Shown: piece by piece, positions 53,170 through 63,719 of the stretch
Position numbering within the stretch: position 1 is the first letter of the stretch
Layout of the letters: each line of letters opens with the position of its first letter
Source of the DNA: Leguminivora glycinivorella
Lineage: Eukaryota > Arthropoda > Insecta > Lepidoptera > Tortricidae
Assembly (NCBI RefSeq): GCF_023078275.1
Contig: NC_062974.1
Coordinates: 21,505,119 to 21,569,118 of the forward strand
DNA length: 64,000 nt
Direction: 5' to 3'
Position numbers and translations under genes: made by a program
The notes under the pieces: generated by a model
Database searches by the model: none
The model's input: only the letters and a program-made list of their open reading frames with translations
What the model was told of the DNA's origin: nothing

Positions 53170-53655
53170 CTTATATAAATCATCCTTGGTCGTGGCTTTA
53201 TCACCTGCCATGTATTAATTACCTCACTATCAGCCTTATACAACTTTTAGAACGTGACAGCTACACCGCGATCAACGATTGGATTGAATCTTGGTATAGT
53301 CCAGCCATGATGATAATTGTTGATAAATATAGTAAAAACTTAAAAAATACGAATGAAAATAGTTATATGCTTCTTTATACCATCAATATTCGGTATTTTT
53401 TTTTTCGTTTGCCACTTGTCATACCTACATTGACGATTATTATCTTGGTTTGACTCTCAGATCTGAGAGATTGAGATAATTTAATGATGATGGTCTTCAC
53501 ATACCAATGTATGTGAAGTGTCGTAATATAAACAAGTTTCCTGAGGGCCTAACTAAGATGCCAATCGTTGGCGCCACAGCGATCCAACTACCTTAAGCGA
53601 TAGAGACAACGTTTCATTCGCTACAACGCAAGCGATCGGCATATTGTCTAGGTTG
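53170..53655. other. Non-coding stretch, nothing recognised
   Basis: Short hairpin around 53455-53475 (GACTCTCAGATCTGAGAG) only. Confidence 0.4.
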
Positions 53656-53813
53656 TGTGATCCCGTAGCCGGATGGCATTTCTGAGACGCGAAACACCAC
53701 CGAAACGCCGCAGAAATGTAGTCTCTGTCGCGCCAATACGCAAGAGCGATAGAGATAGATAGCTACGAAAGAGATATTATCGTGACCGTTTGTGCATTCG
53801 GCTACGCACACTG
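53656..53813. mobile_element. GTAGCCGAATGGCA MITE, full copy 2
   Basis: CCGTAGCCGGATGGCATTTC at the left and GTGCATTCGGCTACGCA at the right are inverted; the core has TCTGTCGCGCCAATACGCAA and GATAGAGATAGATAGCTACG. Outer tips GTGTG and CACAC pair too. About 158 bp. Confidence 0.8.
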
Positions 53814-54110
53814 ATTTCCAGATCCCAATTCTCAATTTACTACCATCCATTTTAACGTCAAAGACTTTCCTGATATATTGCTATTAAACCCTTCACCATC
53901 GGTGGCTATGCAACATGATTTAAACAGGCACCAGCTAGAATATCGACAATAGTTAGTTTCCGTCGTGTCGCGGGCTAGATCCTTACGCAAGTACACACGT
54001 AACCGCTTTGTAAACTGATCTAGTTAATAAGGCAAAACACAGCCTTCCAGAGGCAGAAAACTACTGAGTATGAAAATTTTAGTTCAATTCATAAGAGGTA
54101 GCGGGGATTG

Positions 54111-54252
54111 TTATACTCTGTCAAACAAGTCTGTCAGTAAATTAGAACAAAGAAAACTATAGGTATCCTTTTCTCTGGCACCCTAAAGAAAAGGATGCAT
54201 ATAGTTTTCTTTGTTCTTATTTACTGACAGACTTGTTTGACAGAGTTTATAA
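54111..54252. mobile_element. Long palindromic MITE, ~60-bp arms
   Basis: TTATACTCTGTCAAACAAGT...CTGACAG... and its complement enclose GAACAAAGAAAACTATA and TCCTTTTCT pairs around a short loop. 142 bp with few mismatches. Single copy here. Confidence 0.8.
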
Positions 54253-54603
54253 GAGTAAGATCATAATATAGAATTGAAATACTTTGTTTAAAGTTCGCAG
54301 CAACAGTCATATCCTACAGGAAAGCCATGCACACTCTATCATTCTCTCCATTTTTTCCTTGTCGTAATAACCTAGTACAGATTTGTTTTTTTTTACTACA
54401 TACATCAGTTATGTGGACAAGTTACAGTACTATTCAATTATACACTTATTGAGACCCGAGGTTGCAAGTATCAATCAATCGGTCATGGTAAAATGACATC
54501 CAAAAATTCACTGTAATCTCTATTTTCTAACAATATCATATCAAAATAGTTTTCTTATTGGCAACAATACGTATTGGAAAGGACTGTTTCGATTATTTAT
54601 ACC

Positions 54604-54735
54604 AGGGGGGCGATTTTTGAATCTCACATACGGGATTTTGTCACTAAAATACTGGTTGAAAACGGTGACTTGCTTATTATTTTCAGTGACAATTTTCTGA
54701 ATTCGAACGCGTGAGACTCAAAAATCGGTCCCCAG
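54604..54735. mobile_element. GGGGCGATTTTTGAATCTCAC MITE
   Basis: GGGGGGCGATTTTTGAATCT and the right end AGACTCAAAAATCGGTCCCC are inverted. TACC occurs on both sides (54600-54603, 54736-54739), possibly a 4-bp duplication. The interior has a weaker fold (GTCACTAAAATACTGGTTG / TTATTTTCAGTGAC). Confidence 0.75.
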
Positions 54736-55082
54736 TACCTTAAAATAATCAGTTGGATGAAATTTTACTTGTGCTCATAAATCATTGTATTGTAATCAGC
54801 GTTCTCTTGTAACATGGGCCATATGAAGACAGATAGCGGCGCGTGCGCAGAACACGTCGAAATGCTTTATCGTCGTCGTATAACGGCAGTAGGCTTTAAT
54901 GGGTTGAGATAATACACGTAACCCGGACTATCGTAGGGCGTACATCGCGAGAGGGTTTATGTAAACTGTCGTAAGCTGTTGTTGAAATTAGAGCGGATTT
55001 TGTAGTAAAGTGAGTGGATGAATTGTTAGAAAGCTTGTCCTTAGTTCACACTCCAGCGTTTACTTTACTGAGTCTATGTATC

Positions 55083-55355
55083 TGAGGCTACGTAGCCAAA
55101 TGCACAAACGCTTAGGTACGATAATATTGTTGCCGTAGCTAACTAACTATGTTGATCTTCCGTATTGGCGTGAGCGTGACAGAGCCAGCAACATTAGCAC
55201 ATGATTGTCGCGAAAGTATGCCGCCGCGAAATAGACTCCCCGTCCTTATGTCATTAATACAGTTAGAAGAAGACGTGTCATTATCTCGCGGCGACATACT
55301 CTCGCGGCAATCATGTGCTAGGCCTACAGGCTGCGTTTCGTTCAGCGTCTAGAGT
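55083..55355. mobile_element. GTAGCCGAATGGCA MITE split by another MITE
   Basis: The first part (CGTAGCCAAATGCACAAACG ... CGTATTGGCG..AGCGTGACAGAGCCAG) matches the complement of 53656-53813 and 42530-42688. The remainder resumes after the insertion as GCTGCGTTTCGTTCAGCGTC, similar to the expected continuation. The far end is poorly preserved. Confidence 0.65.
55197..55319. mobile_element. Palindromic MITE nested in the 55083 MITE
   Basis: GCACATGATTGTCGCGAAAG and its inverted partner CTCTCGCGGCAATCATGTGC enclose GTATGCCGCCGCGA / TCGCGGCGACATAC. TA on both sides (55195-55196, 55320-55321). 123 bp. The 67-codon frame at 55149-55352 crosses both elements and is incidental. Confidence 0.75.
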
Positions 55356-55359
55356 TAAC

Positions 55360-56310
55360 GATTGACATTTCTTCTAGGCCAGCAATAATATACAATAATT
55401 ACATTTCGTAAAGATCTCCAAGACCAAGCTAAGTTTGCATGAAAGTGTCACAGACTTCGTAATGCACAGTGTTATTTCAGAGTCCTATGTAAATTATTAT
55501 ATTAATATATGGCGTTTGTAATGACGATTCCTTACTATGTTGTTTTCAAATCGGAACCAACCAGCTAACCAAGTTAGCTTAGACGGAAATTTTATGGTCG
55601 GAGTCTCAAAAATATGTATGCTTGAGCTCAAGTTCAAGGATAACGATAGAGGTAAGGGGGCGGCTCACACCTTACATGCTTACATGTCGCCGGGCCGCGA
55701 GTTCGCGGCCTATTCAGTGGGGACGACCTTCGCGCGGCGCAATAAAATTCAATGTCGGCTGCTCGCGTGCTTTCCGATTGTTAATGTAGGTGAGAATTTA
55801 GAATAGCGGCATTTTGTGAACATCAAAGGAGTGAGCCTTCTGTACTTGTACTATTATATATTCTGTGGTATTTGTCAAGGTATATTATTCTGCTCAGCTG
55901 ATAAATACTTAGTTACTTACTATGTTTTTACTGTTTAATATTGTAACACGTTCCGTACCGTGTAACATTAATAAACTTTATATAAATTACCTTTGCAGGA
56001 ATTTTACATAAAATTACATGCTAAGAGTGCGCCAGCATTTTGAATATGTATGAAATAGGCAACATTGCACGTAACACCGGATATTACTAGTAAATATAGG
56101 CAGTATTATATCAAGAATGTCATTAAATAATCTTAGTCAACCAACAGAAGTTAGAACTGCCTAGTTAATTAGTAGCGAAGTGTCATTTACGTCTAAAGAA
56201 TGCAATATTTCTTAGTCACTAGTTAATTTAATGGAGATACAAAAAGTGGTCGATGTTAAAGATGTCAAAGTAACAGATGTGACTTAGTTATGTCTATGGT
56301 TTGTCCGCTT
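55360..56310. other. Non-coding stretch, nothing recognised
   Basis: The 89-codon frame at 55537-55806 passes through a less AT-rich patch (55650-55770) but has no recognisable domain. Confidence 0.35.
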
Positions 56311-56313
56311 CCA

Positions 56314-56570
56314 TAATAAACTAGTTTCCTTACTTAAAATATTTTTTTTTTATGCAGTGCACGAAATGAAGCACCACAAAATTAAAAGAAAAATATCTGC
56401 AGTAGTTATTTTTTAACATAATTTATATTTAATAGGTCAAAGAGAAAGATATAAAGTAAATGAATTGACCGTGACGCCACTCCTCAGTATTTCATAGTAA
56501 TTCCATATTAGAAAATCGTTTTGACAGTTCATAAAAAGAAGCTGATTTGACTAGTAGGAAAGTAGCCTAT
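56314..56570 (-). mobile_element. ATAGGCTAGTTTCCTAC MITE, copy 2
   Basis: Reverse-orientation copy of 42254-42498: AATAAACTAGTTTCC at one end, GGAAAGTAGCCTAT at the other, with TGCAGTGCACGAAAT, GACCGTGACGCCACTCCTCA and TTGACAGTTCATAAAAAG inside. One terminal repeat is diverged. Confidence 0.8.
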
Positions 56571-56970
56571 TCTGTCGCGTGCTATAAGGTTGAATATCTT
56601 TCAGATCATTATATACATTGTTTTATACCTCTATAAACAACCTTAAAGTAGAATGGATTTACCTAAGTTTGAAGTTAAACAACACAATTTTAGAGTCAAA
56701 ACAAGCAAAGTTTATAGCGATTTTGCCAGTCTTACCGGTGCTAGTGATATTCTAAACGTCAATCTACGATGAAATTACGACTTTTATTTAACCCTTTCTC
56801 AGGCAGGCTTATCAAAATCATTCCCAACATATCTTGACGTGGCCGATATGTAAGTTTTATAAAGGTCCTTTAAAAGTCCTTTGAAAGGTCGCAAGAGTTG
56901 TCACGAGAACGAATGAGTGATTGAAAGTATGCATGTGTGTGTCAGATTAACCAATAAAATGGTAGCTCTT

Positions 56971-57153
56971 GACAGCGATTGCTGCTGGAATTTTTTTCAA
57001 AAATTCATTATGGGGTGAAAATTAAAAGTAACTCAAAAACACCTCTTAATTAATGATAACAATATTGAATTATATGCCTGGTTTCATTTATCGCCCTTAT
57101 TAGGTTTACGCGCTGTAGAATAAGTACATCTATTTATTTATGATATTTGTCAT
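56971..57153 (+). mobile_element. Truncated CAGGGTGTAAACC MITE plus shared 3' flank
   Basis: From GATTGCTGCTGG to GGTTTACGCGCTG (56977-57114) it matches the 3' half of 61857-62203. The match continues past the MITE end for ~37 bp (GAATAAGTACATCTATTTAT, then TTATGATATTTGTCAT), so both loci derive from one copied segment. Confidence 0.8.
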
Positions 57154-57476
57154 AATTCTATAATTGATAATATTTGAAGTGGTGTTAAAATTTGTAAGTA
57201 CACAATTATTTTTTTGGTAATTCTATACCTACTGTAGGTATTTTTTTGGAATTTTTGTATTATTTAGTCCTTGAAACATTGATACAGGTGTCACTCACAC
57301 AATCAAAGTTTTGTTCATTGCATCCATGCCAACTCTCATGAAAATTGATCGTAGCATAAGATTAGTTTTGGTAGAATGGTCATGCGTATCGGATTCGGAT
57401 ACCTCCCCAGAAACTGCAGAAAATGACCGCCCAATCTATGATTTAAAAAAACTATATGTAATACCAATGACTAGCT

Positions 57477-57521
57477 ACACTTTATTGTTACACAGATTAA
57501 TTCTGTGTAACAATAAAGTGT
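57477..57521. repeat. Perfect 20-bp hairpin, 5-nt loop
   Basis: ACACTTTATTGTTACACAGA (57477-57496) is perfectly repeated in inverted form at 57502-57521. Each arm contains TTTATT or AATAAA. May be a decayed or minimal fold-back element. Confidence 0.8.
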
Positions 57522-57524
57522 GCA

Positions 57525-59005
57525 GTTTATTTTTATAATTTGTTTGAAACTGTTTGGCCTACTTAAACAAGGTTTTATCTTGTTATCAAATTATCATGCA
57601 ATTTGATACAGCCTTCAATTTCAATCATATCGTATTTTTATTGTGCGAATCTCACATTCTGTTCATTCTTCATTCTATAACAGTTGTTCTTAGACAGCTT
57701 TTAAGGTCTGTTTTTGTATGGTAAAGTGTTCGGAAGTTTGATGTACTGTTACGTCACAATATTAACACTTTTTTCATCTGCCTCATCACGAACATTGCAT
57801 AATATTGTTCTGTAGAATCTCGTTAACATCCGGAGCTGTAATTAAAATAAACAGCCTCTGTTTCGGCACTTAATCACGATTTATTACGAATTCCATCGCT
57901 ATTATTATGATTTTAATCTTTTGGAGCATCGACAATTATATGTATATTATATTAAGCATCTTAATAAGTAATTTGCTTTTATTGAAAGTGAAATATCCTG
58001 ATGATGTTTTCTGAAGTCTAGCTTTATTTTATTAGCTACATATTACAATCTCAGTAATTATGATCTCTAGCAGGTGCGAAACTAGGAAAGATACGCATGT
58101 ACAACTCAAAACGTTTTTGCATAGTTTGATAAATTCTGTTTCGTGCGAAAGTTTTTGTTAAAGTTTGAGTACCTATCTTGACAATATTACCAAATTATGT
58201 CTTTTCACATGTGTGCTTATTAGTATTCTAGTGCCGTGATTCTAAACTATTTTAAGTTTTGTTTTATCATCTGTCAGTATTGTAGTAAGTTCGCATTAGT
58301 AAGATAAGTTTAGTAGCACAGTTTCGAGGTCACTGACTCCCTTGCACTCTATATTGGGTTGATCGCTTGTTGTCGCCGGTGGCTTGCCCACGCGCATGCC
58401 TGCATAATATTTTTAACAAGTCCTTAATGACTCATTAGGACAAGAATGGGGTTTTAAAAACATTATGCTCCCATTGCATTGAAAAGGAGTCCAACTTTAT
58501 TGCAAATTGCGTATTTTGTAGAACTACCTATCGGTACTGTATCGCACTTTGTTACCTATTTTAGTACCCACTGTCACTCACTTTAACTCGAGCAAATCAA
58601 AATCTTAGCACCAAACTTATTACGCGACAGGAATAATAAAAAACTTCAATAAATTAAGCAACAAAAGATGTTATTCCTGTTTGTGTTTACTGTTTAGTTT
58701 TTGCACAGCCTAAACTCTATGGGCAGTCTAGATAACTTGGATAATCGCGAATAAAATCAAACAGCGTTTATTAATAATTAAGTAACCACACAAATTGCAA
58801 ATAAATTTGTAGAGATGCATTTCAGCAGACCATTGCATTATTAAATGAACATAAAATGGCGATACTCGTATAAGCAATTAAGATGAAGTAAGTATACTAA
58901 GAGTTAATGTAGTTTAGCAAATTGCGACAAAACTCCTAATTATAAAAGTATATCTCGCTCTGGGGGTCCAAATTTATTTTCTTCCTTTTGTCCATTCTGC
59001 TTTAC
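57525..59005. other. Non-coding stretch, nothing recognised
   Basis: About 1.5 kb of AT-rich sequence without repeat ends or motif-bearing frames. Confidence 0.4.
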
Positions 59006-59014
59006 TCTCTACTG

Positions 59015-59197
59015 CAGGGGTTCCCAATCTTTTTTTAAGCACGCCCCCCTGACACCATAAATTAAATATCTACACCCCCTTCCTTTAATATTAGTTCCGT
59101 AATGTGTGATGTGTGCACTTGTCTCACGATCCCGCGCCCCCTTATTAAGTTGCTACGCCCCCGTTGGAAAGCGCGCCTCACAGTTTGAAAAACGCTG
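59015..59197 (+). mobile_element. hAT-type MITE with perfect 8-bp target duplication
   Basis: Ends CAGGGGTTCCCAATCT and the complement of CAGCGTTTTTCAAACTG are imperfect inverted repeats of hAT type. CTCTACTG is present at 59007-59014 and 59198-59205, an exact 8-bp duplication close to the CTCTAGAG-like hAT preference. 183 bp, rich in CGCCCCC motifs, non-coding. Confidence 0.88.
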
Positions 59198-59209
59198 CTC
59201 TACTGTATT

Positions 59210-59760
59210 TACACTGTATTTTTCTGGCCTAGGCCACGTAAACAACGTATTAGGTTATTCATAATAAATGTCTTATTTAACCCTAATCCAGAACCGGAAC
59301 GAAATGGTTTTACGCACGACCACCTAATTTAATTACAGTTTTGTTAATGGTGCAATCAACGCCAAATAAATAGTGATTATACGCATTTCATTGTAGCAAT
59401 AAGGACGTGTTTGAAGAAATTAGTTTAGTATTAAGGATGCATAACCAACATGCCAGATACCATGCCACTCGCTAACGTATCGCACTAATATGGATGGGAG
59501 ATGAAGCATAACGCATTTCGTTGTAGTAAGCAATTGTCACTATGCACCCCGGTGGACACAAAAATAAAGCCTGGAGGTTGCCAGTAACGTGCTTACTTGC
59601 TTAGGTTAGGTTCTGCGAATTAAGTATTTTTGCTTGTATTTTGTGCGAATGTTTGCGAATAAATGAATTCTATTCTAATAAAAGATTTGATTATTTATCC
59701 ACTGAAAATAGTTTAATTATAGTAATGTTTTCAACAAAAATATGACCCACATTTATTTAT
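59210..59760. other. Non-coding stretch, nothing recognised
   Basis: Contains the near-repeat ACGCATTTC.TTGTAG at about 59381 and 59511; nothing else noticed. Confidence 0.4.
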
Positions 59761-59765
59761 TTCTA

Positions 59766-60040
59766 TTAAGAGCCTGCGATGTCCCACTGCTGGGCAAAGG
59801 CCTCCCCCCGCTTTTTCAATTCCTCCTAGTTTTGTGCACTGCTCGGCCATTCTTTCAAAAAGGAGTCAAAGGAGTCAAAGGAACGCCATCGCATACGTGG
59901 TCTGCCGGGTCCCCGTTTTGGCCTGGGCTGCCACTCTGTGGTAATCTTGGCCCATAGACAGACCGGCCGACATGACCGGCCCAGTCCCACTTCAGCTTTG
60001 CCGCTTTCCGAACTACGTCAACTATTTTTGTTTTGGACCT
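59766..60040 (-). pseudogene. 3' end of an RTE-like LINE ORF, frameshifted
   Basis: On the minus strand: 60034-59963 encodes KTKIVDVVRKAAKLKWDWAG then HVGR. In another frame 59935-59870 encodes PRPKRGPGRPRMRWRS. At 59804-59766 EAFAQQWDIAGS and a TAA stop follow. This order (AKLKW.WAGH, RPRPKRGPGRP..RW, EAFAQQWD) is the C-terminal tail of RTE-type LINE proteins. Frameshifts and a direct repeat of TTTGACTCC disable it. Only the 3' end is present. Confidence 0.75.
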
Positions 60041-60059
60041 TTGGCTTTGGACCACCTAA

Positions 60060-60440
60060 CGTACACCTAATATGCTGCGCTCCATTGCTCGCTGACAAAC
60101 CCACATTAAACTCTGAAATTCATAGGAAATGGAAATCGAATTCTATCGATGCTTTTCCTTTTGAAAATCACGCGGAAGTAACATTAATATTACCGTGTCT
60201 TATTTCATTAAAATGTCCCCTGAGGTAAAAATGCACGTGCTACGAATACCAACTACAATTACAGATACGGTCAATTACAATTACACATACTAGCCAATTA
60301 CAATAAAATCATAAACTATTAAAGAAAATACAGGAAACGGAGAAATCGATCCGGAAATATTAATGCTTGTTATATCATTGTGGAATGTAGAGTGCTTGTT
60401 GAGTTGTTACACTTAAATAGTTAATATGTTTACATATAAA
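60060..60440. other. Non-coding stretch, nothing recognised
   Basis: Small direct repeats of AATTACA (60255-60302) only. Confidence 0.35.
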
Positions 60441-60442
60441 AT

Positions 60443-60580
60443 CATGCCTCTTTTCCCATAAGGAGTAGACGGAGCACATGGAAACACGCTTCAGTGCCAA
60501 TTTAAACTATTAAAGGGTTGAAAGAAAATGATATTGTGATATTGAAGTGATAAGTTGCTAGACCATCAATTAACCCTTAA
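60443..60580 (+). repeat. Degenerate copy of the 44122 repeat
   Basis: ATGCCTCTTTTCCCATAAGG, GTAGACGGAGCACATGGAA, GGGTTGAAAGAAAATGATAT and GTGATATTGAAGTGATAAG parallel 44122-44230. A later CCCACATCCCACAGTCG at about 60740 may be the separated 3' part. Confidence 0.5.
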
Positions 60581-60958
60581 ATTATTTTTGTCCGTTTTAA
60601 ATGACGTCCTATAAAGTATAGGCTAACTCAGATTCCTAGGAACTCTGGCACAGGTGGCGTGATCCAGGCTGTCTAGCGTCTATCCCTTTCATTCTTACGC
60701 ACTTTTGCAGCGCTTTCACTTATCAAAATTTGAAAAAATACCCACATCCCACAGTCGTTTTTATGTAAATTTCCCGTAAATTACAGAGGTAAAAGTGCTA
60801 GCTCTCGAGAGTGTATCAGCAAGTGAATGTGAGAGAAGGGTGTCATTTATTAGGCTTTAGGATTTCGAGCACTGACTACTTTTACCTTAAGTTTTCGCCA
60901 CAATAAAACTGTTTCCTCACGATAAAAAGTTTATAGCTTAGGTTTATAAGCCACGTAG

Positions 60959-61038
60959 GGCCACTTGCACCAACGAAAATGGAATTCGACAGATGACAGC
61001 CCACTAATCCTGAGTTAAGTGGCTAGTGCAAGTGGGCC
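60959..61038. mobile_element. GGCCCACTTGCACCAAC MITE, short copy
   Basis: GGCCACTTGCACCAACG at the left, AGTGCAAGTGGGCC at the right, with AGATGACAGCCCACTAATCC inside in reverse orientation to 44383-44500. 80 bp; an internal deletion relative to copy 1. Confidence 0.75.
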
Positions 61039-61044
61039 TTACTT

Positions 61045-61855
61045 GTATAAAGGCTGTTTCAATGAACGTAAATACAAAGTGATTCCGGCTCTATTAACGA
61101 CGAAGAATATAATGCACGTATTCAGGTCTTAAAATTGTACGTAATTAAATTTTGCTAATTTTCTAACAAAATAAATAAATCCAATTCTCGAAGTGTGGTC
61201 ACTCATTGTGTCGTCATGGCATGTCTTGCTATACGTCAGTTGTAGGTGTCTTATCATTTATCAAGGTGTTGATTATTGTGACAGGTTAACATTTTATTCA
61301 TAAAATGCCAGTCTAGATAAACACAAAGGTGAGTTCATACTACAAAACTATTTTCTCTTAAAAACCTAGGTAAAGCCATGTTGTGACCAAAATAACAGGA
61401 TTTAGGAAAACAATGGTATTAATGATTATTAACTAGTTTAACAACACGCGACCTAACATAGTGTTTTAGCAATAGGAAGACGAGTTTGATAAACCTGTTT
61501 TGTATGAAGTTCATTGGAACACCCTGTATTTATTTAGTGCATAATTTAAAGGCAACACAGAATAGTGCTATATATCACATGTCTTTGCTCAACAACGTCA
61601 GACATTCAAGCAGGAATAGAAATCTTAAAAGGAATAAACTAAATAAGTGACAAGTATGTTTGAATGCTCTTTAATTGGCGCCTTATGTATTGCCTCGGGG
61701 TGTCTAGTTATCCGCCCTATTCCGGCGCCTGCGAAATATCCAATGATTAATGATTAGGGAGCTATTCTGAGAGCTTACTTGCTGCGAGTGAGATTATTGG
61801 TAGCGTTAGGTCAGCCAGTGTTGGCTGCGTATGTAATACTCGCGGTAGTAACTAT
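61045..61855. other. Non-coding stretch, nothing recognised
   Basis: No repeat ends or motif-bearing frames seen. Confidence 0.4.
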
Positions 61856-61856
61856 A

Positions 61857-62203
61857 CAGGGTGTAAACCTAATACGGGCGAACCTCTTAACGGTGGTGAG
61901 TATAGGACATAAAAAATGGAATTAGATAACTTTTACTTAAAATTAAAATATTTTTTTTATACATACAAAATAATTCGGCCCGCAACGTACCTAATGCAAA
62001 CACACTCGCGTTAACCGCTCGTTGACAGTTGTCATTGATTGTCATCGTAACCACGTTTACAGTTCATTGCTGCTGGGATTTTTTTCAAAAATTCATTATG
62101 GGGTGAAAATTAAAAATAACTCAAAAACACCTCTTAATTAATGATAACAATATTGAATTATATGCCTGGTTTCATTTATCGCCCTTATTAGGTTTACGCG
62201 CTG
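61857..62203. mobile_element. CAGGGTGTAAACC MITE, copy 3
   Basis: CAGGGTGTAAACCTAATA and TATTAGGTTTACGCGCTG ends with TA on both sides. Lacks the ~95-bp extra block of 38227-38643 but has a GGGCGAACCTC insert near its left end. Its 3' flank is shared with 57115-57153. Confidence 0.85.
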
Positions 62204-62240
62204 TAGAATAAGTACATCTATTTATTTATGATATTTGTCA

Positions 62241-62767
62241 TCACTATCACTATCACTACATCACTATCACTACATAGTATAAAACAAAGTCACTTTTTCT
62301 GTCCCTATGTCCCTATGTCCCTATGTCCCTTTGTATGCTTAAATCTTTGAAACTACGCAACGGACTTTGATGCGGTTTTTTTTAATAGATAGAGTGATTC
62401 AAGAGGAAGGTTTATATGTATAATAACATCCATTAAATAGTGGAGAAGTACTGTTATTTTTGAGGTTTCTAATGTGATGTCGTAAATAAATACATGCGGG
62501 TAGATTATATTTATTTGTCTACCCCGAACATTTATATAAATTAATATCGGGTAGTTTTGTGTTGTTTACATCTCCGGTGACATTTTGCTGGGACGTCAGT
62601 CTTCCGCGACCACGGCCAGTGCAACCTGGCCGAAACGTTGGAAAAAAAGGTAAAAATAATGTTAATTAATCGCATTCGACCTGTATGTGACTTTAAATAT
62701 GTGTACAAAGCGCGAGAACTTAGTGTTATCTTGATAAGGGATAGGGATAGCGATAGGGATAGCGATA
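62241..62767 (+). mobile_element. Chimeric Helitron-like unit, copy 1
   Basis: Opens with TCACTATCAC repeats and CTACATAGTATAAAACAAAG, as in family H2. It passes TGTCCCTA tandem repeats, AATAGATAGAGTGATTC and GGAGAAGTACTGTTATTTTT, and ends in a hairpin segment (GGCCAG...CTGGCCGAAACGTTGG) and GGGATAGCGATA repeats. 62267-62767 matches 63086-63577 with only a few differences. The H2 3' end (CGCTAG) is absent. Confidence 0.7.
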
Positions 62768-63057
62768 ATCGTAAATTCGTAAATAAACTTAAAAATAAAC
62801 TTATGCTTGAAGCGTATTACACTGTTGACGAATTTTTCAACGACGTGCACTCTTGAACTGGTTCACTATACCAACCATTTTGAATTATAAAATTGAAATG
62901 TATCTTCGACAGCATGTTTGCATTAACTATGTAACTTATAAGTGCCGACTGTAGACACTTAATAACAAAAAATAACAAAGAAGAATAATTGTATTTATAT
63001 GTAATTTTGTTGACATGTAAAACTATGTTTGATAAAGGAATAAATGAATGAATGAAT
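62768..63057 (+). pseudogene. LINE 3' end: ORF tail, UTR and (AATG)n
   Basis: The first ~90 bp encode VNKLKNKLMLEAYYTVDEFF NDVHS and a stop, resembling the K.KL...L....YSV.EF ending of some non-LTR reverse transcriptase proteins. An AT-rich trailer follows, then GGAATAAATGAATGAATGAATG, a LINE-like tail with AATAAA. The reading frame continuing from the upstream repeat (62638-62856) is a chance fusion. Confidence 0.45.
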
Positions 63058-63718
63058 GATAGGGATAGCGATAGGGATAGCGATGTCACTACATACTCGT
63101 AGTATAAAACAAAGTCGCTTTCTCTGTCCCTATGTCCCTTTGTATGCTTAAATCTTTGAAACTACGCAACGGATTTTGATGCGGTTTTTTTTTAATAGAT
63201 AGAGTGATTCAAGAGGAAGGTTTATATGTATAATAACATCCATTAAATAGTGGAGAAGTATTGTTATTTTTGAGGTTTCTAATGTGATGTCGTAAATAAT
63301 TACATGCGGGTAGATTATATTTATTTGTCTACCCCGAACATTTATATAAATTAATATCGGGTAGTTTTGTGTTGTTTACATCTCCGGTGACATTTTGCTG
63401 GGACGTCAGTCTTCCGCGACCACGGCCAGTGCAACCTGGCCGAAACGTTGGGAAAAAAGGTAAAAATAATGTTAATTAATCGCTTTCGACCTGTATGTGA
63501 CTTTAAATATGTGTACAAAGCGCGAGAACTTAGTGTTATCTTGATAAGGGATAGGGATAGCGATAGGGATAGCGATAGGGATAGCGATAGCCATAGCGTT
63601 AGCGATAGCGATAGCGATAGGGATAGAGATAGGGATACGGATACGGATACGGATAATATGGGTATCGTTAGAGGGATACGGATAATCGGTCGGCGGTCTC
63701 TTACAATCAAAGTGCTCT
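63058..63718 (+). mobile_element. Chimeric Helitron-like unit, copy 2, with (GATAGS)n array
   Basis: After GATAGGGATAGC repeats (63058-63085) the unit repeats copy 1 from TCACTACAT.... It ends in a longer hexanucleotide array (about 63548-63660: GATAGG, GATAGC, GATACG). The array encodes an Arg-Asp/Ser-Asp run in one frame and Ser-Leu/Val in the other strand; both are low-complexity artefacts. The TGTCCC array is shorter than in copy 1. Confidence 0.7.
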
Positions 63719-63719
63719 A

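Noticed and set aside
62580..62645. Hammerhead ribozyme
   Set aside because: A stem-II-like hairpin is followed by GAAAC, but the upstream CTGATGA core is missing (CGACCAC instead), so the catalytic core is not supported.
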